In this document: in pieces, positions 1-13,000 of the stretch
Layout of the letters: every line of letters begins with the position of its first letter
How positions within the stretch are numbered: position 1 is the stretch's first letter
Source: Archivesica marissinica
Taxonomy: Eukaryota; Mollusca; Bivalvia; Venerida; Vesicomyidae
Reading direction: 5' to 3'
Length of the DNA stretch: 64,000 bases
Assembly: GCA_014843695.1 (NCBI GenBank)
Contig: CM026390.1
Coordinates: forward strand, 10,363,890-10,427,889
The notes under the pieces: model-generated
Seen by the model: the letters and a program-made list of their open reading frames with translations, nothing else
What the model was told of the DNA's origin: nothing
Database searches by the model: none
Made by a program: the position numbers and the translations under genes

Positions 1-2297
1 ATATATATAAACTATGCCACATACCAAGATATTGTAGGGAATATATATATATAAACTATGCCACATACTGAGACATTCTAGGGAATATATATAAACTATA
101 CCACATACCGAGATATTCTAGGGAATATATATAACTATGCCACATACCGAGATATTCTAGGGAATATATAATATAAACTATGCCACATACCGAGATATTG
201 TAGGGAATATATATATATAAACTATGCCACATACCGAGATATTCTAGGGAATATATATAAACTATACCACATACCGAGATATTGTAGGGAATATATATAT
301 ATAAACTATGCCACATACTGAGATATTCTAGGGAATATATAAACTATACCACATACCGAGATATTCTAGGGAATATATAAACTATGCCACATACCGAGAT
401 ATTCTAGGGAATATATATAAACTATACCACATACCGAGATATTCTAGGGAATATATAAACTATGCCACATACCGAGATATTCTAGGGAATATATATAAAC
501 TATACCACATACCGAGATATTCTAGGGAATATATATATAAACTATGCCACATACCGAGATATTCTAGGGAATATATATATATAAACTATGCCACATACCG
601 AGATATTCTAGGGAATATATATATATAAACTATGCCACATACCGAGATCATACGAGTATTCTAGGGAATATATATAAACTATGCCACATACCGAGATATT
701 CTAGGGAATATATATATATAAACTATGCCACATACCGAGATATTCTAGGGAATATATATATATAAACTATGCCACATACCGAGATATTCTAGGGAATATA
801 TATATATAAACTATGCCACATACCGAGATATTCTAGGGAATATATATATATAAACTATGCCACATACCAAGATATTGTAGGGAATATATATATATAAACT
901 ATGCCACATACTGAGATATTCTAGGGAATATATATAAACTATACCACATACCGAGATATTGTAGGGAATATATAAACTATGCCACATACTGAGATATTCT
1001 AGGGAATATATAAACTATCCTTTTGGTTTATCCACATACCGAGATATCTAGGGAATATATAAACTATGCCACATACCGAGATATTCTAGGGAATATATAT
1101 AAACTATGCCACATACCGAGATATTCTAGGGAATATATAAACTATGCCACATACCGAGATATTCTAGGGAATATATAAACTATGCCACATACCGAGATAT
1201 TCTAGGGAATATATATAAACTATACCACATACCGAGATATTCTAGGGAATATATAAACTATGCCACATACCGAGATATTCTAGGGAATATATATATATAA
1301 ACTATGCCACATACCGAGATATTCTAGGGAATATATATAAACTATACCACATACCGAGATATTCTAGGGAATATATAAACTATGCCACATACCGAGATAT
1401 TCTAGGGAATATATATATAAACTATGCCACATACCGAGATATTCTAGGGAATATATATAATAACTTACCACATACGAGATATTCTAGGGATATATATATA
1501 TAACTATGCCACATACCGAGATATTCTAGGGAATATATATATAACTATACCACATACCGAGATATTCTAGGAATATATATATATAACTATGCCACATACC
1601 GAGATATTCTAGGGAATATATATATATAAACTATGCCACATACCGAGATATTCTAGGGAAAATATATAAACTATACCACATACCGAGATATTCTAGGGAA
1701 TATATATATAAAACTATGCCACATACCGAGATATTCTAGGGAATATATATATATAAACTATGCCACATACCGAGATATTCTAGGGAATATATATATATAA
1801 ACTATACCACATACCGAGATATTCTAGGGAATATATATATATAAACTATGCCACATACCGAGATATTCTAGGGAATATATATATATAAACTATGCCACAT
1901 ACCGAGATATTCTAGGGAATATATATATATAAACTATGCCACATACCGAGATATTCTAGGGAATATATATATACTATGCCACATACCGAGATATCTAGGA
2001 ATATATATAAACTATGCCACATACCGAGATATTCTAGGGAATATATATATATAAACTATGCCACATACCGAGACATTCTAGGGAATATATATATATAAAC
2101 TATACCACATACCGAGATATTCTAGGGAATATATATATATAAACTATGCCACATAACGAGATATTCTAGGGAATATATATATATAAACTATACCACATAC
2201 CGAGATATTCTAGGGAATATATATAAACTATACCACATACCGAGATATTCTAGGGAATATATATATATATAAACTATGCCACATACCAAGATATTCT
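1..2297. repeat. minisatellite 1, about 41-bp unit
   Basis: About 56 copies of a unit containing ccacataccgagatattcta and an (AT)n stretch. The (AT)n length varies, so the period is 37-45 bp. The array runs off the left edge. Confidence 0.97.
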
Positions 2298-2473
2298 AAT
2301 GAGCTTATACAGAAATCATTGTACATAAAGATATTGTAGGTTTATATTTGGCAGTGCCAAAATGAGATGATTAATTGTGGTACATCTCTCGTGTTCTGCA
2401 AAATTTAAACACCTTATGACGAATATAAAATACCTTCATCATTATTGGTCGGTTCATCATTATCTTAAAATTT

Positions 2474-3775
2474 CATTTACCGGTCGTTACCTAGCGAGAA
2501 GAAACAATTATACGTGATATCATTTACCTGTCGCGACACGTTACCTAGCCAGAAGAAATAGTTATACGTGATATCATTTACCTGTCGTGACACGTTACCT
2601 AGGGAGAGGTTTGTTTTTGTTGTGCGAGAAGAAACAGTTATACGTGATATCATTTACCTGTCGTGACACGTTACCTAGCCAGAAGAAATAGTTATACGTG
2701 ATATCATTTACCTGTCGTGACACGTTACCTAGGGAGAAGAAACAGTTATACGTGATATCATTTACCTGTCGTGACATGTTACCTAGCCAGAAGAAGTAGT
2801 TATACGTGATATCATTTACCTGTCGTGACACGTTACCTAGCGAGAAGAAACAGTTATACGTGATATCATTTACCTGTCGTGACACGTTACCTAGCCAGAA
2901 GAAATAGTTATACGTGATATCATTTACCTGTCGTGACACGTTACCTAGGGAGAAGAAACAGTTATACGTGATATCATTTACCTGTCGTGACATGTTACCT
3001 AGCCAGAAGAAGTAGTTATACGTGATATCATTTACCTGTCGTGACACGTTACCTAGCGAGAAGAAACAGTTATACGTGATATCATTTACCTGTCGTGACA
3101 CGTTACCTAGCCAGAAGAAGTAGTTATACGTGATATCATTTACCTGTCGTGACACGTTACCTAGCCAGAAGAAGTAGTTATACGTGATATCATTTACCTG
3201 TCGTGACATGTTACCTAGCCAGAAGAAGTAGTTATACGTGATATCATTTACCTGTCGTGACATGTTACCTAGCCAGAAGAAGTAGTTATACGTGATATCA
3301 TTTACCTGTCGTGACATGTTACCTAGCCAGAAGAAGTAGTTATACGTGATATCATTTACCTGTCGTGACACGTTACCTAGCCAGAGGAAATAGTTATACG
3401 TGATATCATTTACCTATCGTGACACGTTACCTAGCCAGAAGAAATAGTTATACGTGATATCATTTACCTGTCGTGATACATTACCTAGCGAGAAGAAATA
3501 GTTAAACGTGATATCATTTACCTATCGTGACACGTTACCTAGCCAGAAGAAATAGTTATACGTGATATCATTTACCTGTCGTGACACGTTACCTAGCGAG
3601 AAGAAATAGTTATACGTGATATCATTTACCTGTCGTGACACGTTACCTAGCGAGAAGAAACAGTTATACGTGATATCATTTACCTGTCGTGACACGTTAC
3701 CTAGCGAGAAGAAATAGTTATACGTGATATCATTTACCTGTCGTGACACGTTACCTAGCGAGAAGAAACAGTTAA
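2474..3775. repeat. minisatellite 2, 54-bp unit
   Basis: About 24 copies with core gttatacgtgatatcattta and cctgtcgtgacacgttacc. One interruption (ggtttgtttttgttg) lies near 2608. Because 54 is a multiple of 3, a long minus-strand frame stays open without being a gene. Confidence 0.97.
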
Positions 3776-4705
3776 CATCACCCAACTCCTCAACGATATC
3801 CCCATTCTTCAACCTGCATATAATGAAACAAATGTCGGAGATTCCTAGTGATACTAGTCACCTCTATTAAACAGTCACTTACTAAATTCTCAGAATCACC
3901 ATACTTGGTCACAGATACTGTACGTGTTCAAAATTAAGTGCATAGCGGATGAATTTCAATTAATTTACTGGCGCTGATTATAATTTTAGCGCGCAGTGGC
4001 GTAAGCGGTTAATATATAGTATGTATTTCTGAGAAGATCTGATCTTACCTGATGATCCTACTAAACAAGTTGTGCATATTATGCTTCACTCGCTAACTCC
4101 TCCCATTATCAAAGTCGAGTATCCCGGCCCTCATCACATTTCATGTTTTTGCGGCACATTAAACAGACTAATTCCAGTCATCGATACACGTATGTTTATT
4201 TACAATAGCAAGTTCCGATGGTCTCATAAAATTTAAAGCGTGAATTGCATAAATTTTTTTGTTTCATGGAAAAGTCCACACAAAAAAGCTCAATTGTTTA
4301 TCACCGTAAGTCGGACATTCACGGAAACAAACTATCCAATCACGGTATTTTTACGGACAATCTCGCTAACTGACATGGCAAGCTTAATTAATAACAATCC
4401 AGGACCAATTTGTTTAGACAGCTGTGTACAATAGAGATTCACGAAGCAGGACTATCGAGCTAGTAAGATTTTGTCATATAACATATTGTTGCATTTCAGA
4501 AGTTCAAAATGGTGTACAGTTATATTCCGGTACACGTAGCATTACAGTTGATGCACATTGACAATACGATGCTCGAAAACCATTATTGTTCATGTACATG
4601 TTTTTGTTTGAAAAGCCAGCCTTGCAAACTGATGTCCGCCTGGTCAGTAGTCGAGATGTAGCAATAATACATTTGCATATATCGATTCTCGAGTCATTGT
4701 TATAG
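3776..4705. other. unique AT-rich DNA
   Basis: No exon, RNA gene or repeat is recognisable. The short frames present are not supported by codon use or similarity. Confidence 0.5.
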
Positions 4706-5012
4706 CAGGGTTCATTCTAGGTCAGACTTTTTGGGAGAAGTGAGAAAGCGCGTGATCGCTTCCTTAAATGGTGTTCTTTAATATACTTCTGCAAAATAGG
4801 GTTAAAATGTACAGTACAACCATTAAATACAACATTTGAATAGAAGGAGTGCTTTATAATGGGCCAGTGTATCTTACTAGACAAAATTTTATTTGAAAAT
4901 CGTAAGACAAAAATAATTATTTTTTTAAAGGGAGAAGTGGGGCGCCCAGAGGGCGAAGTCAGGGTCCCTAGGGCGACAATTTCGCCCAAATCGCCCTCTA
5001 GAATGATCCCTC
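4706..5012 (+). mobile_element. CAGGGTTCATTCT small TIR element, copy 1
   Basis: The left end is CAGGGTTCATTCTAGGTCAG. The right end, inverted, is AGGGATCATTCTAGAGGGCG. At about 307 bp it is related to the copies at 5665 and 7857. The interior includes gggagaagtgagaaag and a Gly/Ala-like gggcgaagt run. It is non-coding. Confidence 0.7.
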
Positions 5013-5664
5013 TTATAATTTTCACACATATTGTGTAACTGACAATATGCACAATGTATATAGCATACATGGCGACAGAAATACCCGAAGGGCGCGGAAA
5101 CAATAGAAAACTCTTAGTTTTAGGATTAAATTATTACATTTATCAACAATTGATATTGTTTTAACATTAAGAGTTTTATTTTCTAATTTCAAAACAATGA
5201 TACAATTGGGACAGGCACATGTACCGTATATCTCAATAATATAAAGTAAACTAATATACAATAAATACGTATTGCCGTAATCGTCTATATATAGGTCACA
5301 CGGGAGAACAAGATGCAGTTTAAAACAACACAGAAATTCCAGCGGTAAAAGCTTATTTGCTGTATAAAATGTACATGATCTTAGAGTGAAGAAAATGACC
5401 AAATCTCTTGAAAACACAATATATAAACACCGAGTGTAATTTGTAAGCGTTACGAGTCGTGATAATTACAACTAAATCATAATATGCCATATTCTCTACC
5501 TGCTGCTCCGCGTACCATGTGCTTCAGTATAGTTTACGGAGGCTAACTTCTCATGTGCTGTGTACGAACATCAAAATCTGCTCATAACTTTATTTATACA
5601 ATCAGCATAATAGCATGTGTGACATGTATCAGTAAGTGAGTAAATCTCGAAAAGTTCTAGTACT

Positions 5665-5976
5665 CAGGGTTCATTCTGGAAGGCGTCATGGGCGAAGTAG
5701 TCGCCCTTGGGACCATGACTGCGCCCCCTGCCATGGGGGCACACCTCCCTAAAAATAAAACTTAAATTCGTTTTTTGTTTTACAATTTTCAGACAAAATA
5801 TTGTCCAATACGATACACTGGGCATTGTAATGCACTCTTATTCAAATATTGTATTTAATGGTCATATTGTGTATTTTAACCCTATTATGTCGAAATTGAT
5901 TAAATAATACCATTAGATGAAGCAATTGCGAGCTTTCTCACTTCTCTGAAAAAATTTCGGTTTAGCTTGAGCCCTG
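5665..5976 (-). mobile_element. CAGGGTTCATTCT small TIR element, copy 2
   Basis: The element runs from CAGGGTTCATTCTGGAAGG to a right end CTTGAGCCCTG. The interior is copy 1 in reverse orientation (gagctttctcacttctc near its right end). The flanks are GTACT and CTACT, which could be a 5-bp duplication with one mismatch. Confidence 0.7.
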
Positions 5977-6506
5977 CTACTTAATTTCATCATGTCAACA
6001 CCAAGTCAAACTTGTCTCAATACATCTAGGGCTCTCATAATTAGTGGCACAGTCGGGTAATTGGTTGTTTGCAAAGTTATTTATTGTGAACCATCATTTC
6101 TTGTCTTTCGTGTTCGATGATTTTTATTTTGAAATAATCTATTTTCTATCTAGATTTTCTATTTTGTTATCGTTTAATTAAATAACATTTTTAACTTTGA
6201 ATGATTTTCCACACAATGTAGATATTAAAATTTTTAGACTATTATGAACCATTTATTTCCCTTTGTTGTAATACGCCATTTGCCGTTTTAGTCCTGAAAA
6301 CAATGACATTTAGTTCTAAACTGGAGTATAAGACACAGCAGACTTTTGGATACGATTTGGATGAAAACACCTCTTATATATAGACGATTACAGTGATTTA
6401 CGTTTATTACAATTTCAGCTAATAGCCATGTACAAATAGCATGCAAATGGGAGTATATTAGCGTAATCATGAACACACGCTAATAACGCTAAAATAAGTG
6501 CACGCA
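5977..6506. other. unique AT-rich DNA
   Basis: Nothing recognisable between the TIR element and the 25-bp array. Confidence 0.5.
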
Positions 6507-7772
6507 CAGTACTTGGATGTTAGTTGGTCACAGAAACTTGGATGTCAGCTGGTCACAGAAACTTGGATGTCAGTTGGTCACAGATACTTGGACATCAGTT
6601 GGTCACAGAAACTTGGATGTCAGCTGGTCACAGAAACTTGGATGTCAGTTGGTCACAGATACTTGGACATCAGTTGGTCACAGAAACTTGGATGTCAGTT
6701 GGTCACAGATACTTGGACATCAGTTGGTCACAGAAACTTGGACGTCAGCTGGTCACAGAAACTTGGATGTCAGTTGGTCACAGAAACTTGGATGTCAGTT
6801 GGTCACAGAAACTTGGATGTCAGCTGGTCACAGAAACTTGGATGTCAGTTGGTCACAGATACTTGGACATCAGTTGGTCACAGAAACTTGGATGTCAGTT
6901 GGTCACAGATACTTGGACATCAGTTGGTCACAGAAACTTGGACGTCAGCTGGTCACAGAAACTTGGATGTCAGTTGGTCACAGAAACTTGGATGTCAGTT
7001 GGTCACAGAAACTTGGATGTCAGCTGGTCACAGAAACTTGGATGTCAGTTGGTCACAGATACTTGGACATCAGTTGGTCACAGAAACTTGGATGTCAGTT
7101 GGTCACAGATACTTGGACATCAGTTGGTCACAGAAACTTGGATGTCAGTTGGTCACAGATACTTGGACATCAGTTGGTCACAGAAACTTGGATGTCAGCT
7201 GGTCACAGAAACTTGGATGTCAGCTGGTCAAATAACTTGGATTTTGGCAAGTCATTGGTACTTGGATGTCAGTTGGTCACAGATACTTGGACATCAGTTG
7301 GTCACAGAAACTTGGATGTCAGCTGGTCAAATAACTTGGATTTTGGCAAGTCGTTGGTACTTGGATGTCAGTTGGTCACAGATACTTGGACATCAGTTGG
7401 TCACAGAAACTTGGATGTCAGTTGGTAACAGATACTTGGATGTCAGTTGGTCACAGAAACTTGGATGTCAGTTGGTAACAGATACTTGGACATCAGTTGG
7501 TCACCGATACTGGGATGTCAGTTGGTAACAGATACTTGGATGTCAGTTGGGCACATATACTTGGATGTCAGTTGGGCACAGATACTTGGATGTCAGTTGG
7601 GCACATATACTTGGATGTCAGTTGGTCACAGATACTTGGATGTCAGTTGGGCACAGATACTTGGACATCAGTTGGTCACAGAAACTTGGATGTCAGTTGG
7701 GCACAGATACGTGGATGTCAGTCGGTAACAGATACTTGGGATGTCAGTTGGGCACATATACTTGGATGTCAG
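6507..7772. repeat. minisatellite 3, 25-bp unit
   Basis: About 50 copies of a unit with core acttggatgtcagttggtca, including agct/agtt and gatgt/gacat variants. Two copies of a longer variant (aacttggattttggcaagtc) occur near 7233 and 7333. Overlapping open frames in all three plus-strand phases arise from the repeat. Confidence 0.97.
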
Positions 7773-7856
7773 GATGTTAGAATGCTGATGTAATTATTTG
7801 TTTTGTTTTTGAAGAATACAACATTATTTCATGTATGTAAGTAAATATATATACAC

Positions 7857-8111
7857 ATGGCCCATCATAGGTCAGAGTATTTGGGAGAAGTGAGAAAGTA
7901 TGTGAATATGTCCTTAAATGCTATTATTTCATAAATTTCAACAAAGTAGGGTTAAAATACACATTATGATCATTACATACAACATTGTAATAGGACCAGT
8001 GCATGTTACTGGACCAAATTTTGTATGAAAATTGTAAACATTATGGAGAAGTGAGCCCTAGCCCTGGCTTAGGGTTCCTAGGGCAACTATTGTGTCCATG
8101 TTGCCCAGATG
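7857..8111 (+). mobile_element. CAGGGTTCATTCT element, degraded copy 3
   Basis: The sequence shares tcataggtcagagtatttgg, gggagaagtgagaaag and tagggttaaaata with copy 1. Both termini have diverged. It lies between the 25-bp array and the 11-bp array. Confidence 0.6.
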
Positions 8112-8138
8112 TTTGTATTTTCATTCATGGTAGGTCCT

Positions 8139-8633
8139 ACATACATAGAACATGCATAGAACATGCATAGAACATACATAGAACATACATAGAACATACA
8201 TAGAACATACATAGAACATACATAGAACATACATAGAACATACATAGAACATACATAGAACATACATAGAACATACATAGAACATACATAGAACATACAT
8301 AGAACATACATAGAACATACATAGAACATACATAGAACATACATAGAACATACATAGAACATACATAGAACATACATAGAACATACATAGAACATACATA
8401 GAACATACATAGAACATACATAGAACATACATAGAACATACATAGAACATACATAGAACATACATAGAACATACATAGAACATACATAGAACATACATAG
8501 AACATACATAGAACATACATAGAACATACATAGAACATACATAGAACATACATAGAACATACATAGAACATACATAGAACATACATAGAACATACATAGA
8601 ACATACATAGAACATACATAGAACATACATAGA
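8139..8633. repeat. minisatellite 4, 11-bp unit
   Basis: About 45 tandem copies of acatagaacat. Apart from the first two or three units it is essentially perfect. Its homogeneity suggests recent expansion. Confidence 0.98.
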
Positions 8634-8827
8634 AGTGAAGTGATAAAAAATAACCTCAACAGAAAAGCAAACAAGCGTCATATACCTATATATTACCATG
8701 TAATTCTGAAGCAGTGTTCCAGTAAGACCACAAGTATATAATTATGTGAATGAACAATCTAAAGCTTAATTGGAAATGCGATTCTGCAGAACATATGATG
8801 TTTGATTATATTGTGAACATACATATA

Positions 8828-9096
8828 TTATGTAATGTTATATTTCGGGTTTTACGCCTGCATCAGCACCATTTCGGGCTATATCGCCAGCGGGCAGTTT
8901 ACTTAACAACACCTTTCCTGGGCAGGCTCCAGCGGTTAACCAGTACTTGGGTGCACCAACCTCCGAAGAAACTGCCAACTTTTTCATATAAATGAGACAC
9001 GGCCTGAGCGGGGCTCGAACCTGTGACCATCAGTGATGATAGGTTGCAGTGGTATACAAGTCAGCAACCGTAACCACTCGACCACGGAGGCGGACT
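8828..9096 (-). mobile_element. SINE-A, full-length copy 1
   Basis: This is a tRNA-headed SINE on the minus strand. The head reads tccgcctccgtggtcgagtg with a B-box-like ggttcgagcccc, followed by a body (aagttggcagtttcttcgg, ggtgcacccaagtactgg) and an AT-rich tail. gaacatacatata is repeated on both sides (8815-8827, 9097-9109), a clear target duplication. The long variable arm suggests a Ser/Leu-type tRNA origin (inference). Confidence 0.87.
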
Positions 9097-9881
9097 GAAC
9101 ATACATATAATAATTTCTTCATATCCCATTGAATCAATAGTATGTTCTGTCTAACTTTCTAACCGCCATACCCCTACCCCACCTCTTTAATCATATGTTA
9201 TTATGAAATCATTGAATTTTTGTAATTTTCCCTTTGCAGCATAATAGTGTATGATGGGTTTTCTTAATAAATCATAATGCAAACGAGACTTCAAATCAAT
9301 TTGTATTGCAGCTTTAATATGGAGAAAGCAACAACATTGCAATTTCTTCTCACTTCAAAATGAGAACATTTTAAAAATATAAAAATTTGTCATAGAGATT
9401 TCGATCTTACAGATGCTTGAAAGTTTGTATAGAATTAAGCCTCAGATTGAAGGCATAGCAGTTGGACAGTGCATACTTTAGTATTTGCATTTTGTACTTT
9501 ATACAACAAGGAGTCATACACACATTCCAATACATGAAAACAAAATTTGCCGGCAATGTCACACATTCACATGATTTCTACAAAATAAATTTGATTACAC
9601 GTACACACAGATCTTAAGATCCAATTAAAGAACTAAAAATCACTTGAGCCTGCATGCAGTCTTGTACATATGAGAAGTGCATCCTGAAATGATCGAGATG
9701 TTGATATATATTTGGATTCACTACCATCATGCTTCAGTTTTCAGTGCTTGCGACACGTTTACCAGCAAGCTGTGCAAATCCCCTCAATCTGCGTATGGCC
9801 CCATTTCCATTTACGTTTTTTGTGCTTAAAAATAAATAAGTCCATTCTCGGTAAAAAATGTCCTCTCTCCCGGGCTCATTA
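9095..9881 (-). other. VAPA/VAPB: probable VAP 3' UTR and flank
   Basis: AT-rich sequence follows the VAP stop codon on the minus strand. Minus-strand ATTAAA hexamers occur near 9187 and 9314 and could act as polyadenylation signals, but I see no decisive poly(A) site. A SINE closes the interval at 9094. No other coding sequence is evident. Confidence 0.4.
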
Positions 9882-10049
9882 CTACAGAACTATCTTGCCT
9901 ATTATGACGCCGACAATAATTGCAATAATAAGGTAGACATAGGGTGGAAGAGCAGATGCTTGTGACGGGACGTTGACACGCTGTGACACTGGTGGGGTAG
10001 ATGTAACGGTATCCGACATTGCAACTTTCCTCAAACGCACTTCTTCTGC
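9882..10049 (-). CDS. VAPA/VAPB: VAP last coding exon: tail anchor and stop
   Basis: The exon opens [13 protein letters not shown], continuing the coiled coil (VAPA has LRLRKVA here), then a Ser/Thr/Pro/Gln spacer, and ends with the hydrophobic segment [15 protein letters not shown] followed by KIVL and TAG at 9882-9884, immediately followed by TAA. This is a classic C-tail anchor for the ER membrane. The acceptor is ttttctag at 10050. Confidence 0.95.
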   Translation of the reverse strand, partial: AEEVRLRKVAMSDTVTSTPPVSQRVNVPSQASALPPYVYLIIAIIVGVIIGKIVL

Positions 10050-13000
10050 CTAGAAAACAAGAATGGACATGAATGGTATGGTTACAGAGAGCATCATTGT
10101 GAGCTTACTTAGAATGTACACTAAGATGTTCTAAGAAGTGGATGATTAGAACTTGTAATTACTGTCTTATATTTCTGTAGTACCGTCATTTGCTATGTAT
10201 ACAGCGCACATTTATTACTGAAATCCTTGTAGAATTTGTCTAGTGCGCAGTATACATGGGTACAGCATTCAAGACATTTTTTTCAAGATAAAATTAGCCA
10301 AACATTAGCCCCATAGCGATTCAACAAATTGCCAAGTCCAGTAAGTGTCATAAAATAACTATTAAAACCATCTGCCAATAGTCTAAATATAACTAGAATG
10401 AATATGACAAAATATATTTCGTCATATCTATGCTAAATTTTAACAATTTCGCCCAAAATGGAAGGAAACTTATAAAAATATACCAGTTGCACATCACGTG
10501 TTGTGAAGGGTTATTCTGTGTCTCGTAACTATATTGTACATAGCGCAATGCAATGCACAATCGGATAACGAAGGTGTGCACAATAATAAACGTATATAAG
10601 TTTTTTTAATTTTATATAATACTGGCACATTGAGATTAGCAAATTCAATTAATTTATGCATGACAGGCCATTGATTGCAAAATAGTTAATGAACAAATGA
10701 AAACTAAATTACTAGTATGTGATGAAAAATGGTCCCCTGAGGGCCGCCTCCTGATCGGATAAGGATGATGATCAGGATGAGTATAGATTATGCATGACTA
10801 TGACTGCATGTCGATTGTTTGCAAACTAACTAGAAAAGAAGACTAAATTATGTCCCGAAAGATTGTCCCCTGAGGGACTCCTGGTCATATATCAAAGGTG
10901 TTTACAATTATGTCCTGAAAGATTGTCCCCTGAGGGACTCCTGGTCATATATCAAAGGTGATTAGAATTATGTCCTGAAAGATTGTCCCCCGAGGGACTC
11001 CTGGTCATATATCAAAGGTGATTAGAATTATGTCCCGAAAGATTGTCCTCTGACAGACTCCTGGTCATATATCAAAGGTGTTTAGAATTATGTCCTGAAA
11101 GATTGTCCCCCGAGGGACTCCTGGTCATATATCAAAGGTGATTAGAATTATGTCCTGAAAGATTGTCCCCTGAGGGACTCCTGGTCATATATCAAAGGTG
11201 ATTAGAATTATGTCCTGAAAGATTGTCCTCTGAGGGACTCCTGGTCATATATCAAAGGTGATTAGAATTATGTCCTGAAAGATTGTCCCCTGAGGGACTC
11301 CTGGTCATATATCAAAGGTGATTAGAATTATGTTCTGAAAGATTGTCCCCTGAGGGACTCCTGGTCATATATCAAAGGTGATTAGAATTATGTCCTGAAA
11401 GATTGTCCCCTGAGGGACTCCTGGTCATATATCAAAGGTGATTAGAATTATGATTATTTCAGTTTTTGATAATACTGACATGTCTAGATTAGCAATATCA
11501 ATTGTTTGCAACTTATAAACATAATAAGAAATATTATGCATGCCTGGGTTTGAATTTGTGGACGTATTTGTGAATATTAGTAATTGTTTGAACATCCATT
11601 GTCATCTTTACGAACGTATTTACCCGATTTTTCTCAGATTTTTTGGTGCACATTTTAGCGGATATTGAACAATCTTGCTTGTGGAATTGTTATTTCCATG
11701 TGCGCGTTACACAGCCGATTTTAATGCCAATATGTCGGTGCACGTTGAATATATTATGGAAAATATTATGGAAAATGTTTTAATCAATATCAAAACTGCA
11801 TAATTTCTCTGCTGAAAAACATTTCTGCATTAAATTTTACTATTATATAAGCGAAAATACTATAGAATACTAGAGATTAACTGCCTATCCGCTCATAAAT
11901 TATCCAAATACACACATGCTTATATTTGATGCGTGCCGGTTTCCCTCCGCAAGCAAAGTGACTGACTGGTACTTCGACTTACATATCCAGTGATTGTGCA
12001 TACAACACAGTCCAGTGAATTAAAACTGTAAACCTGACTGTCGTCTGAGTGAATCGTTGCAGCCCTAAAGTCGATTTATCACTTGCAGCATGTTGCATTA
12101 GACATCAAATATGCATTTATTTCACAAGCAAAATATTAAAACATGCGTTAATTGTTAAACTTGTGACCTTCAAGTCTGCAAGATGTAATGGTATAACGGC
12201 TAACAACTCTTGTCATAGAAAATGGATTTGTGACTTCACACCTCTACAGTACCTGAGAGGCCTTTATGTTATGTTTTGTTTTATCCTGTAATAATTTATT
12301 CCTTGTTTTTCATCCATCTTTTTTTTAATGGGGGGGGGGAGACATGCTATATTTGTTTATTTATTGACGATTCCGATAATTTTATCCTTTTGTCTCCCTT
12401 TTGCGACATCATCCACAGACTTATTGGAACCATATCAACTCCGGTTTGGTCCTAATTAAAGTTAAGATCATCAGGAATGGTATGTTCCCTCACCACAGTA
12501 CTGATTCTGTGCAAAAACACTGTGTTAATGTCATCCTAACACAAACATTTCCGCCCCATGAAACAATGGAAATTTCACATTCGCGAACATTTTGTCCTGC
12601 AAAGATATCAAAAAAATGACGGACAGCGTAGCACAAAGTTTTACAGCACTGGTCAGGGGCGTACCCAGCCAATTTTGATGTGGATGCCAAACGAGCACCG
12701 AAGGTGGAAATGGTGTAGGGGGGTCTGGGGGCATCCCCCCAGAATACTTTTAAAACCTGGACGTCATTTGGTGTACTCTGGCGACTCTGAGAGCTAATTA
12801 TATTCCGATAAATACACTTGGAAAACGTATGTTTTTTATGCGGCAATTAGTAAAAATGTCTGAACTATACTATACTGTACATCAGTGCATCGTCTTGAGT
12901 TTCATATCTTTAGCTGGGTATGTGTATGAAAAGGGAGTGCATCTACATGTACGTAGATCTACCTGCTTGTGCCTATACTTGTGCTTTTACTTGCAAAGAA

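Noticed and set aside
1..2297. CRISPR array
   Set aside because: Repeats are contiguous with no unique spacers of fixed length, in a eukaryotic genome. The same holds for the other arrays.
2595..3371. 258-codon minus-strand frame of 18-residue repeats
   Set aside because: The 54-bp tandem unit is a multiple of 3 with no stop in that phase, so the frame stays open by arithmetic. No start context, domain or flanking exon.
6498..7528. Three overlapping plus-strand frames of 245-334 codons
   Set aside because: The 25-bp repeat cycles through all phases and happens to lack stops, so all three frames are open at once. Not coding.
8087..8699. MYVLCMFYVCS repeat frames
   Set aside because: 11-bp array read in three phases.
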